Part shown: positions 24,251-34,861 of the stretch, piece by piece
Layout of the letters: every line of letters starts with the position of its first letter
Position numbering within the stretch: position 1 is the stretch's first letter
Assembly (NCBI GenBank): GCA_023678885.1
Contig: CM042963.1
Span: forward strand, 37,575,105-37,639,104
DNA from: Pogostemon cablin
Lineage: Eukaryota > Streptophyta > Magnoliopsida > Lamiales > Lamiaceae
Reading direction: 5' to 3'
DNA length: 64,000 nt
The notes under the pieces: generated by a model
What the model was told of the DNA's origin: nothing
Database searches by the model: none
What the model saw: the letters and a program-made list of their open reading frames with translations, nothing else
Translations under genes and position numbers: made by a program

Positions 24251-24538
24251 TTTATTTTGTTTAGTTGGTAATTGTAAATTATTTATGTATACATAATTAA
24301 TCTCAAGTAATCAACAGAAATGGGGATTTGGATCCTCTCGGTGAATTTCTTCAATTTCTTGCCACATCATCTTTTGACAGTTTTTCTCTTCTAATTCATT
24401 GCCTTTTCTTTTCTCTCATTAATTATTATTTATTACATTTTTAATAATTATATGTAATATTTTATCATAAAGTTTAATGTATTATTACCCGTTTAATATT
24501 TATTCTTAAGATTATTCTTAAGATTTAGTGTTAATTTA

Positions 24539-25253
24539 TACTCCTTCCGTTCCAAGCAAATAGCAACATTTGCTTAGAGAGATGTGATGGACATTGGTGA
24601 GCCCTTTTAACTAATTTTTTTTTTCAATTTTAAAGAAATTTATTAAATTGACGGACCTTGGAAATGATTCGGATCACGTAAATGGATATAGATTCTCCAG
24701 CCCTAATGTAATGTAGTGGAGTAACCTTAATTAAAAAGAAGGAAAGATTAGCGGTTTTTGAATACCAGTTTGCCGAATTTGGAGTTCAGTGAAGAAATAT
24801 GGCGATGGAGAAGATTGTTTTCATCATCCTCCAAGATTCTTGTTTGAGGTTGAGGTTGATTTACCAGACCACCCTTATGGTGTAAAGGTTGAGGTTGAGG
24901 TTGATTTACCAGCAGGTGGTGGTGATCAGACCACCCTTGAGCAGATGTGGTTCTTGTTTCGTTCCATTTACTGGGGGACTTGAGTTGGATAAGATAGGAG
25001 TTGAAACTGATAATAAGACGCCATTGGAATTGGTGATGTTATTAAGGCTGAGGAGGATGTGTGGAATATATTGCTGGGAAAGAAGGTGAGGTGGCATCTG
25101 TGGGGAAAACTGAGGAGCTTAAGTTGCCATTCTTGGCCAATAGCCGGGCAAAGGCAATTGATGATACTTTTGTCGGTGGTCAAGGTTATTGCGGAAAAGG
25201 AGACGGACAAGATTAAAGCAACTGTTAAAGTTATTGTGGGACCGAGGGAGTAA
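24539..25253. mobile_element. Stowaway-like ends enclosing a host-gene fragment
   Basis: The left end is TACTCCTTCCGTTCCAAG and the right end is GTGGGACCGAGGGAGTA, a matching inverted pair about 715 bp apart with TA at each edge. Between them lies the dihydrolipoyl dehydrogenase fragment. Alternatively the two ends belong to two separate decayed MITEs. Confidence 0.5.
24893..25232 (+). pseudogene. Mitochondrial dihydrolipoyl dehydrogenase (E3/LPD) fragment
   Basis: Broken pieces in family order across three frames match the E3 flavoprotein of pyruvate dehydrogenase, 2-oxoglutarate dehydrogenase and glycine decarboxylase complexes: GGDQTTLE, LELDKIGVETDNKT, IGDVI followed by KAEED, VEYIAGKEG, EVASVGKTEE, LPFLANSRAKAIDD and VKVIAEKETDKI. 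From memory of the family these belong to the NAD-binding, central and interface regions. Several internal deletions remove, for example, the stretch between EYIAGKEG and EVASVG. The FAD-binding N-terminus and the catalytic C-terminus are absent. An upstream in-frame duplication (VEVDLP twice, 24852-24912) is of unclear origin. No introns are visible, which suits either a retro-copy or one exon. Confidence 0.78.
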
Positions 25254-25540
25254 TTTTTATTAGTGATTTGATATTTATTTTATAATAAATAATATTATAA
25301 AGTATTTCGTCCACCCACAAAAATATCATTTACTTTTTGCATTTAATTAAGGAATTATTATGTAGTAAATAGTTGTATTAAAGGGTGTGTGATTTTCATA
25401 TTTTAGTTGTATTAGTAATATGTGTGAGTCTCATATGTCTGAAAATGAAACTTTGTATTAAGAAGTTATCATATCATACTCCATTTTTTAGGGCACGGAG
25501 ATTAAGAAGTATAATAATTTAATATAAAATGAAGTGAGAG
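25254..25540. mobile_element. Stowaway-like sequence split by the LTR element
   Basis: 25300-25540 carries Stowaway body phrases (TACTTTTTGCATTTAATTAAGGA, GTATTAGTAATATGTGTGAG). It breaks off at GAAGTGAGAG and continues beyond the LTR element with AAATAATATTTAATGTGTGG (28049-28072). The LTR element therefore inserted into an older MITE. The MITE ends are not intact. Confidence 0.5.
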
Positions 25541-25741
25541 TGTTGGGTATAAGCGGTCGTCCTCGTCGTCGCGCCGGTTGATGTCGCCGGAGGTGGTGGA
25601 AGGTGGGAGTGCTCAGATTTCCTCTCAACAACTCACCAAGAATTGTGTCCCTGCCCACACACACTCATTGGGGATGATAAGGGCTTTAGGGTTAAATGAA
25701 GACCAACACTTTGGGCCAACATAGGCCCAATGGGCCCAACA
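25541..25741 (-). repeat. 3' LTR of the TRIM/LARD-like element
   Basis: 201 bp, TG...CA boundaries intact (plus-strand TGTTGGG to CCCAACA). On the minus strand the sequence just before it is purine-rich (AAAGTGGAGA), a candidate polypurine tract. Confidence 0.9.
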
Positions 25742-27829
25742 AATCTCCACTTTGGCCCAAATCATCCACCTTCGTGATCAAAAAATATTTAGGAATTCAT
25801 CATCGCACCCTTCTCCCGGACACCTGCAAAACAGAAACACAAAGTAAGATGCAAGATCCAGAAAATGATTTGACAATCACAAAGTATGTCAAATGAAATT
25901 GAAATTGACACAAAGTCACAAAATATCACATTATTACAAAGATAAGAGGACAAAGCACAAAGCTAACAAGAAAACACAAAGTTCACGTAGTCATGTAATC
26001 ACATAGATTAGAACTCACAGTTCTCATGACACACAAGCAATTCACATAGAAAGCAATAAACTAAGCACAAAGCTAACATAGGATCACTAAGATCATGAAT
26101 ACACAATTCATAACATTTATCACATAGAATAGAATACAAAATCCTAAAGACACATAGTCTAGTCACATAGACATACAAGCTATAGCATATATAAGTCACA
26201 TAGACACTTCACACAGAAGCACACACAGTAATCATCAATTGAATGTTACACCACATTCGAACACACACAACATGCTCCACCTCACTTAGAGAAACAAATA
26301 AGCATGTAAATGACACACAACCATAACAAATACTAACACATAGTAGACAAGGCACAAAAGCATAAAGTTAACACATATGCACATACTCCACCTCACTAGG
26401 AGCAGCCTATAACCTAGCAAGTTTGACACACAAACAAGCACAAAATAGAAAATAAATTTCAACAAGTTTCTCACACAAGGAAAACACATAGTTTCAAAGA
26501 GAAACACAATAAGAAAACACATTTCCTAAACACATGCAGAATTAACTAACCAATTAACACACAAACAAGGTTTAAAAGGCACTGAATAATTCATGCAAAA
26601 AATTATCTCTTAATCACAAGAGTCATTCACAGCTTTGAACACCCCCTTATACTTTATCTTCTGTTTCAAACAGATATTGAAGTCTCCTTGCCCAAATGCA
26701 TTAGGAGAAGCCATAGGTGCTTAAAGTTGAGTGAATCCACTCAAACAGATTCAAGAGGTCAACACAATCACACACATAGGTAAGCAAATGCTATCTTAGG
26801 CCCTGGAAACTAACTCAATTCATACACATAGCAAAGAGAGCAATAAATTCCAGAAAATCAGATTAGCAGCGAAAGCATACCAAGATACAAAATCACAATA
26901 GATTTCAAGCAAACATGAACTTAGAGATACCCAGAAATTGACCAACAAAGCCACAAATCAAAAAATCTCTAATTCTACAGCACAGAAATCATTAAACAAG
27001 AGGACCAGCCGCCTCTAAGCATCACAAAGCACAAAAGAGGACCAACAGCCTCAGGGTATCACATAGATATAACAAGAACAAATCAGTAAACGGGACACTC
27101 CCCCATCCGAAAAAAATTGACAAAACAAATCTGAAAAATTATTTTCGGAAGCAAAAGAACAAAGAGAGATTCTCCCCTATCGCCGAGGGTCAGAACTATT
27201 CTGACCGGAACCCTAACTCCGGCGGTCAACGGCGGCGGTGGCCGGAGGTCAGCAGCGGCGGCCAACTGGATTCTCTCACCTGCAGCAGCTTCGCGACGCC
27301 CGGAGACTGTAGGTCCGGCGGCGGACTGGCGGTGGTGCCTGGAAACCCTAGCGACGCTCGGTGTCGGTCGCGGCGGCTCCAGGCAGTGGCGGGGCTCCCC
27401 GTCGCGTTTTCGGCAGGTGAAGGTAGATCCGAGCTGTGGCTGTCGCGATTCCGGCTGAGCGCGCTCCCCTCGCGAACAGATCCGGTGGCAATCCCACGGC
27501 GACTGAAGGCTGTCGGCGCGGGGCGGCGGTCAAACCCTAGCGCGCGACGGGCGTCGCGATCTGGAAAAGGCGGAGCAGATCGGTGGCGGCGCGGCTTCGC
27601 GATGGACGGCTCCAGACGGCGGCGCGCAGCGGAGGAACCCTAGCGGCGCGGCGGCACTTTGACCAGCTCCCGGCGGCGGCTCGTTTCTGCAGGTCGCGAT
27701 TCCTGCAGCGGCGGCGGCGGCGGCGTCGCGGCGGGCTCCTCTCCAGCGGCGGAACAGCAGCAACGTCTGCGTCTGACGGCGGACAACAGGCAGTTGCGGA
27801 CGGACGGCGGATGAAGGACGGCCGACCAA

Positions 27830-27841
27830 GCTCTGATACCA
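27830..27841 (-). other. Initiator Met-tRNA primer-binding site
   Basis: Plus-strand GCTCTGATACCA reads TGGTATCAGAGC on the minus strand, one base after the end of the 5' LTR. This fixes the element's orientation. Confidence 0.9.
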
Positions 27842-27842
27842 C

Positions 27843-28043
27843 TGTTGGGTATAAGCGGTCGTCCTCGTCGTCGCGCCGGTTGATGTCGCCGGAGGTGGTG
27901 GAAGGTGGGAGTGCTCAGATTTCCTCTCAACAACTCACCAAGAATTGTGTCCCTGCCCACACACACTCATTGGGGATGATAAGGGCTTTAGGGTTAAATG
28001 AAGACCAACACTTTGGGCCAACATAGGCCCAATGGGCCCAAAA
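27843..28043 (-). repeat. 5' LTR of the TRIM/LARD-like element
   Basis: 201 bp, almost identical to the copy at 25541. A change at the outer edge (CCCAAAA for CCCAACA) alters the terminal dinucleotide. Confidence 0.9.
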
Positions 28044-28089
28044 GAGAGAAATAATATTTAATGTGTGGCGAGTATAAAATCGGACTATT

Positions 28090-28580
28090 CTCACACACAC
28101 ACATGCCCAATCAAACTCCTCTCTTTCTCTATGTACAGATGCGAAGGCAACAAACAAATATCAACACAATTGAAACCAGAGAAACTTACAGGACAAATCG
28201 AAATATTCGATCTGGATACAGTGGAATGAATCTGGAAAATGGCTGAGTTTTTTAATATTAGAATCAATAAAGCCAATGGGAAGAGCAGAAAGAGAAGATT
28301 TGGAGGGTTCTTGACGTCTGCAAGTTTTCCATGGGAGAATTGGACTTTGCCTATTTTAGTTCTTTATATTTGCTAAGGAGGGCTTATGAAATTAATTATT
28401 CTCTTCTATGACACATAATTCAAACTTGAGATTCACTTCACCTCCACGCCAGGCCCGCCTACTATATTCAAACAATTAAATTAATATTTAAAAATATCTT
28501 ACGTGTTTTTGAATACTCCATTGAATTCTAAAGTTTTGCTTTTTTATAAAAAAAATCAATACTCCATTTTGTCTTTTAAA
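28090..28580 (-). repeat. Orphan copy of the AVT6 promoter/5' UTR
   Basis: Same orientation as and closely similar to 13576-14105, including the CTTTCTCTATGTAC and CGATCTGGATAC phrases, the 5' UTR splice donor (minus GTAAGTTTCTC) and GACGTCTGCAAGTTTTCCATGG. Small indels separate the copies. The coding sequence that should follow is missing: MITE remnant and LTR element lie in its place. Confidence 0.88.
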
Positions 28581-28859
28581 AAGAATATTCTTAAATACAC
28601 AGTGTGTAATCAGAGGCGGATTTACAATAGGGCTGCCCCGGGCTAGGATGCCCAGCTAGAGCTTATTATATTTTATATAAATAATTTGATTTTTAAATTT
28701 AGTTCACCCTAAAAATATTTTAAACTCATCTAAAGAAAGCCAAAAAATAAACACTTTCTCAAATTATATATTTTATAAGCCCATTACAATATATATTAAA
28801 AATTTGCCCATCCTCTATTATTTAAAAAAATCATCACTATTCATCTAATCAAAATTTTT

Positions 28860-29097
28860 AGGCAAAAAGACTTGTGTGAGACCGTCTCACGTATGTTTTT
28901 AGGTGAAATGGATACAAATGATAACATTATTATCACTTTCACTATAAAATATTACTATCATTTTTTATTTATACTATAAATTATTCATGAAATAGTTTAT
29001 TACATCATTATCATTTTTCATCGATTGATTATCACTTTTCGTTAACAAAATTATCACTTTTTATCCGTGTTAAATAAGGACTTACGTGAGACACCCT
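28860..29097. mobile_element. MITE with GTGTGAGACCGTCTCAC termini
   Basis: The left end, AAGACTTGTGTGAGACCGTC, and the imperfect inverted right end, GGACTTACGTGAGACACCC, bound a body of TATCACTTT phrases. Same family as 16648-16892. Confidence 0.7.
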
Positions 29098-29266
29098 AAC
29101 AGAACTACTCAAATTTTTAATATACATATACTTATTTGTCTACTAAATTTTAATAAACACAACACAACCTTAGTCTAAGGCGACAGTATTTGTTTCAAGT
29201 ATTAAAATTATGATTTCCAAACTTCACCTAAATTTAAAAATTACCCCTATGTACAACTATTAGTTC

Positions 29267-29430
29267 TACTCCCTTCGTTCGGGGTATTTTTACCCATTTG
29301 TATGGGCACGAAAATTAAGAAGTATTATTTTCTTAATATATAATGTAAGAAAAAGTAGGGATAAATTAGTAATTTTGAAAGAAAAATAAATAAAATTGTT
29401 GAAAATAATTGCAAATAGGGAATCAAACTT
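29267..29430. mobile_element. Truncated Stowaway MITE
   Basis: The left end TACTCCCTTCGTTCGGGGTA and body match the copy at 63534-63828. The right end is missing; unrelated sequence starts near 29430. Confidence 0.65.
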
Positions 29431-29559
29431 TAGGTGCCCATTGTGAGTTGGGTCCGGTTTCGTTTAAACTCCTTTGGTGAAGGTTTGATATGGCCCCTAG
29501 TGAAGACTAAAGAGTCGACACCAGGGCGACCCTTGACTCCTCTCCTTCTGAACGTTATG

Positions 29560-31900
29560 TTAATTATTCAAAAGTAGGAGGCCAAAGCCAGAGTCACAAA
29601 TACTTTAATTACAACTCCAACGGAGCAACCAAAATGCGAAAATACTTCCTATCTAGATAACAAATGCTCAAATCTAATTACATGCATAACAATGGAATTA
29701 ATCAAGCTATCCGAGGAAGGTCGGACACCCTCAAAGAGCGCTTCGTTTTGGACCTTCCAAATGAGGAAAACGCTGCCGTAAAGGGCGAGCGTCCAGCTCA
29801 TCCTATCTCGAACGTACACACGCCGGTCCTTGCTGAGCCACTTGAAGCCGGCCTTCAACGTGGTAATCTGTCTCCTCCACTCTACTTCATTTCTTACCCG
29901 GTTCTAAACATACTTCGTGAATGGGCAGCCGAAGAAGAGATAGTCTCTCGTCTCGGGGGCACCCACACAAAGAACGCATTCTACCGGACCTTCATAACTT
30001 CTCCATCTATCCATGGTAAGCAGACGATTCCTCAGGGTGAGCCACATCCTGAACGAATATTTCTGAGGAACCCACGGACTCCACAACTTCTTGTAGATAA
30101 ACTGTACTGGTGCGGTGGTGGCAGCAAGCCAGTACAGTTTGCCCACAAGGAGCTTTCCCATCTCCGAGCACGACGCAAATGAGGTGACGATGTCGCCTCT
30201 GATCCGTGCTCGAACTCTATCCCTCGCACGAAGGATATCCTTCTATACTATTGAGGCGCTATAATTAACCTCAACATCCCAGCGTGAAGAGGCTGAAGAT
30301 AAATGGTATTAATTCACTTAATCCACAGAGACCTCTTCTCCAGGTGTACATCCTACAACACACTGCATAGGGCTACATCGTTCAGGAGATTGAAACCCCT
30401 AAGTCCCAGGCCACCCTGTTCCTTAGGCAGGATCACCTCCTCTCAATGAACTGCACCCCTCGTGGTTCCCCAAAGGAATTTCCGAATCATACGCTCCACC
30501 CTATCAACGATTCCCTGGGGATCTTCACCATAGAAATCCAGAAGTTCATCACCCCATACACTACCGACCGAATGAGCTCCAGTTAGCCTGCATAGGAGAG
30601 CAAATGCGTGGACCAGCCCCTGATTAGATTGGATATCTGAGTGATGAGCGGCTCGAAGGCAGACTCACGAAGTTTGCTTCACTGCAGCGGTACTCCCTAA
30701 TAGCGCATGGGAAAATTGCCTTCCTGATAAGGCAAAACCTCACGGATCACTTGTTCCTCATCCTCCGGAACACCGACCATGAACAAGTGAGATTTATCTG
30801 TGCTTACTTCCAAACCTGACATTCTAGCAAAGAGATCAAGAGCCTTAGCAATAACTTCTGCAGAGGAGCGATTGCCATAGGCAAAGATGATCAAGTCATC
30901 TGCGAAAGCCAGGTGAGTGATGCCTACTTTAGCGCAATGCCGAGAATGATACTTGTAGTTTTCTCTCATGGTAAGTCTCTTGAAGAGACGGGAGAAATAA
31001 TCCATGCAGAGAACGAACAGCAGGGACGACAGAGTGTCCCCTTGACTCAAGCCCCTCTTACCGTCGAAGTAACCCTCTGGAGTGCCGTTGACAAGGATGG
31101 AGAATGAGGTCGTGGTGACACATTCCATGATCCATCCTATCATACGCTGGGGAAACTTCAACCCTGTAAGAACTCCATGCAGAAATTCCCAGTCTACCGA
31201 ATCATAGGCCTTCTTGATGTCCACTTTTATTGCCATTCTTCTACACATTCGATGTTTTGCCCAACCATAATTCTTCACTATTTTCTGAGCAAGCATCACG
31301 CAATCTCTCATCATTCGATTCTTTATGAATCCAAAGTGATTTTCAACGGCCAACCCATCCATAAGATCCGTCAGGCATCCCACAATGACTCTAGAAATAA
31401 TCTTATAGAGTACATTGCAGCACAAAATAGGGCGGAAGTCTCTTACTGTGGGATCGTGCTTCCCTTTCGGGATGAGTGTAATAAACGTAGCATTCATCTG
31501 TCGCAGCAACTGCCCGGATTGAAAGAATTCCTGGACAGTGGCCACAACATCTGTTCCTACTACGTCCCACGCATCCCGGAAGAAGGAAGCCGTGTATCCA
31601 TCCGGTCCAGGAGCCTTGTCGCCATTCATACTCCACACGACTCCCTTAATCTCCTCGGCCGTAATAGGTGCTACAAGTTCATACTCCACACGACTCCCTT
31701 GACTCCTCTCCTTCTGAAGAGACAGAAAGGGCTTTTCAGATCCTATATGATCAATCGTGGGTTCTCGTTTGAAATGGCATCCGAAGATACAGTGGGTGCA
31801 AGGGCTTCGGTTAACACTCAAAGGAGATAGAGATAATGAGCTCTTTAGTTTCACTGGCTACTAACGGACCACTAGGATTTCTATTTAACAAAATATAGTA
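29560..31900 (-). mobile_element. 5'-truncated LINE retrotransposon, decayed
   Basis: Minus-strand order: start of the RT module (EIKGVVWSMNGDKAPGPDGY), RT core, then C-terminal parts in shifted frames, including a zf-RVT-type region (29904-30161: MWLTLRNRLLTMDRW, CVLCVGAPETRDYLFFGC) and a tail (29649-29858: SWTLALYGSVFLIWKVQNEA). The apurinic endonuclease domain expected upstream is absent, as in a 5'-truncated copy. No poly(A) tail was identified at the 29.5-kb end. A 23-bp direct repeat (29529-29551 and about 31698-31720) links the two ends of the element. Confidence 0.85.
30697..31854 (-). pseudogene. LINE reverse transcriptase, truncated by an in-motif stop
   Basis: 385 codons stay open. 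RT signatures are RPILCCNVLYKIIS, IKVDIKKAYDSVDW, KRGLSQGD and the catalytic FADD box (ITHLAFADDLIIFA). The frame ends at MRY-stop just before GVPL: the stop has replaced the leucine of the YLGVPL motif that follows the RT fingers/palm in plant LINEs. Later domains continue in other frames. The KGRL-type segment reads GFIKNR. The first ATG is arbitrary, since the true N-terminus is missing. Confidence 0.88.
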
Positions 31901-32092
31901 TTTTCATGGAGCGTTAATGGAATAAGCAGAGTCGCCATCACTCTTTCTTGAATCACACGATGTTTGACACCACAATTGGTTTTATATTTTTCGTTTAAAA
32001 TAAAATTATATTTTCAAATTATATTTTTTATATATTTGAATAATACTATATTAAGGATGGTGTTTTTAAGTATGAATGATATCAATTCTAAA
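31901..32092. other. AT-rich spacer
   Basis: Short AT-rich DNA between the LINE and a Stowaway MITE. Parts resemble 33160-33260 in inverted orientation (TATTTGAATAATACTATATTAA), perhaps flanks of one older repeat. Confidence 0.4.
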
Positions 32093-32347
32093 TACTCCCT
32101 CCGTCTAGCATTAACATTTACGTTTATTTTTTTCACGTAAATTGATATATATATATATATATATAGTAAGGTGAAATAAATAATATTTAATGCGGATTAT
32201 ATAATTGTATTAGTGTTGTGTATGAACCTACATGAAATAATTAATTATTTTGTATGGGTCCAATTTGATAAAAAAGAAAACGTAAATATTAACTTTGAGA
32301 CAAATCAAAATAAAAAATATAAACCTAAACGCGGGACAGAGAAAATA
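32093..32347. mobile_element. Stowaway MITE, about 255 bp
   Basis: Ends TACTCCCTCCGTCTAGC and GCGGGACAGAGAAAATA; the interior contains a short TA run and the family body. The right end is mutated. Confidence 0.72.
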
Positions 32348-32683
32348 TTATACTTTTAAATTTAAGGGCATAACTACTTAATTTTTTTAAATTAAATATT
32401 TAGGCAATTCATATTTCAGTCAAACTTTTCAATGAAAAAGTTATAACCTTATTAATTAAAGTGTAATATTTTTTTAAAACAAGAGGTGGTCTCTTGTGTT
32501 CCTGAGTGGACAAGGTATATAAGGGTATACATTTTATTTTAAAGAGTTTATAAACTTTAAATAATAAGAATACGTATAATTTTTTTATTAAAAATATAGC
32601 TGAAATATGAATAGTATAAATATCTGATTATAAAAATTAAGTTATTTTCTCAGAAAATCAAGACTATAAGCATTAATTCGAGG

Positions 32684-33003
32684 GCAACTTTAAAAAAATG
32701 TAGAATTTGGGGACACGGTGGCCCAGAAACACACGAATTTTAGCTTTAAAATAAAATATTATACCCTTATAATATTATACATCTTGTGCATTTGTGGACT
32801 ATTATGCCCACTGGGTGTATGGATTTGGGGGCAACTTAAAAAAAATTGGGGGCAACTTAAAAATATTATGTAGAATTTTGGGGACACGGTGACCCGAAAA
32901 CACGTGAGTTTTAACTTTAAAATAAAATATTATATCCTTATACTATTATACATCTTGTGCATTTGTGGTCTATTATGTCCACCGGGTGTATGGATTTGTC
33001 TTT
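32684..33003. repeat. Tandem duplication, two units of about 155 bp
   Basis: The unit runs from GGGCAACTT through GGGGACACGGTG and CATCTTGTGCATTTGTGG to GGGTGTATGGATTTG. It occurs at about 32684-32833 and 32846-33000 with few differences. Confidence 0.85.
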
Positions 33004-33429
33004 ACATGCCCAATTTAATTAGTAGCATATCATTGATACAAGGGTTAATTTCGCATGCATTTTGCAACAATATTTAAAGAGATAGTTTATTTATTTTTAA
33101 TTTTTCAAAAGTTGGAATTAATATGTAATGTAATATAAGTAAGTTTGTAAATTATTTTAATAATTAACTCTTAATATAGTATTATTCAAATATATATAAA
33201 AAATATAATTTGAAAATATAATGTTATATTTAAATGAAAAATATAAAACCAATTTGAAAAAGTATAATTTGTGTGTGATTTGAGGAAGAGGCGCCATTGT
33301 AGGCACTCGAATTTTATTGTCTATTAAAGGAAAATATGTAGAAAATTAATGTAATAATTATCAATTAATTATTGATTTATTAAGAAATTTAAATAAATAA
33401 ATTCTTAAAATAAATGAGTGAATAATTGA

Positions 33430-34330
33430 TAATTGGGTCAAATCCAGTCAAATAAGTCCAAGCCTGCAGTATTAGGTCAAATCAATATTGACCAATCAAA
33501 TTGTAAGGATGGAAAGGCCCAAGCCCGCAGAATCAGGTCAAATCAACTATGGATCAATCATATTGCGAGTTATTTGTGGGGCATCCTTACCATTCACCTA
33601 TATAAGGAGCCCTCCTCCATTCATTCCACACACACTAAAACATCTGAAGACACAGACGCTTCTGAAGAGATCAAGAATACGAGCAGTGCTCCCTTGAGAT
33701 CTTCAAGCATCTTCAAGCCAAGAACGGCCTGCGATCCGAGATCAAGGTGCTAAGCCCCTCTGATCTGGTGTTCTTCCATCCATCCTCCTACATCCGAGAT
33801 AAAGGTGTCAAGCCCCTCCGATCTGGCGTTCTTCCAGCCAACGGCCTCCGATTAGAGATCAAGGTGTCAAGCCCCTCCGATCCGGCGTTCTTCCAGCAAA
33901 CCGCCTCCAATCAGAGATAAAGATGCCAAGCCCATCCGATCCGGTGTTCTTCCAGTCAACGACTTTCTCTACAGAAAGTTCTCCAATCAACGTTCAATCC
34001 GAACAAAGGTTCGACGTCTCCGGATCAACATCAAGACTACATATCCGAGCTCGAACAAGCTTCATTCGAAGATCCGGCTCAACACATACGCTGTCAACAC
34101 AGACAATGCAGTGAACATACACTCCAGTCAAAGTCAAGTTAACAAGTCAAAGTCAAGGCCAAATTGGTTCGAGAGAAGAATCAGAGGATTGATTGAAGAT
34201 TTGTATCCCCCTTGCATACTCTTCCAAATTAAATCCTTCTGAAATTATCTTTGTACTCCAATTTGTATTTATTTTATCATAAATATAAAATTTGTTGTTA
34301 CAATCACTATATTTTGTTAAATAGAATTCA
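33430..34330 (+). mobile_element. Probable solo LTR with internal minisatellite
   Basis: A GC-richer island with a TATA-like CTATATAAGGAG (33598-33609) followed by a leader, as in LTR promoters. It is bounded by AT-rich DNA. No gag-pol follows. Precise TG/CA borders and a target duplication were not resolved, so this is an inference from composition and promoter layout. Confidence 0.45.
33735..33965. repeat. Four-copy, about 59-bp tandem repeat
   Basis: Units of the form GAGATCAAGGTGTCAAGCCC, CTCCGATCCGGCGTTCTTCC, then AGC-AACGGCCTCCGAT, repeated four times with a few substitutions each. It lies inside the solo-LTR-like island. Confidence 0.85.
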
Positions 34331-34339
34331 AAACAACAA

Positions 34340-34819
34340 TAGATAATTAAATTAGCTTGAATAAAATGTAAAAGAAGGTAAGATATAGAGTGTATTTTTA
34401 CCATTTATGGAATGAGTAAAAATACTTGGGACACTTCAAAATGAAAAGTGGAGAAAAATACATCAGACGGAAGGAGTATTTTGATTTTAATCCACTCATC
34501 TTTACTATCAATTCTTAACTTAATTAACTTATCTCTTTTCTCACGTAAATAAATATACTTTTATACACATCGATATTTAATTTTTATACATTGATTTAAT
34601 ATAAAAAAGAATTTATATATTGATTTGATATAAAAAAATTAACAAGAACATAAATTATAATTATCCTTGATTTTCAAACCTCATATGAATTTCAAACAAA
34701 AAAACATCTCAAAAATGTTTGATTTTGATTTATTATTTCAAGCTTAGAATTAATAAATCCTCCTCCTCTCTCTCTCTCCATCCTCTTTCATCTCTTTTCT
34801 CACATATATCATAAATTTA

Positions 34820-34861
<42 letters not shown>

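Larger units (their letters stand above)
25541..28043 (-). mobile_element. Complete non-coding LTR element (TRIM/LARD-like), 2,503 bp
   Basis: Two 201-bp direct repeats (25541-25741 and 27843-28043) begin TGTTGGG and end CCCAACA (right copy CCCAAAA). A GAGAG target duplication flanks the whole (25536-25540 and 28044-28048). The minus strand shows TGGTATCAGAGC one base inside the right LTR, the initiator Met-tRNA primer site, so the element lies on the minus strand. The 2.1-kb interior has no gag, protease, integrase or RT. It has a very GC-rich block (27190-27835) and a block rich in CACA/AACACA (25850-26640). It is non-autonomous. The LTRs are nearly identical, so insertion looks recent. Confidence 0.92.

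Noticed and set aside
27332..28026. Several overlapping 60-147-codon frames on both strands
   Set aside because: They arise from the GC-rich block of the LTR element; the translations are Arg/Ala/Gly-rich with no family features, and they run across the LTR boundary.
31177..31830. 217-codon plus-strand open frame
   Set aside because: It is antisense to the LINE reverse transcriptase, which has clear RT motifs on the minus strand.
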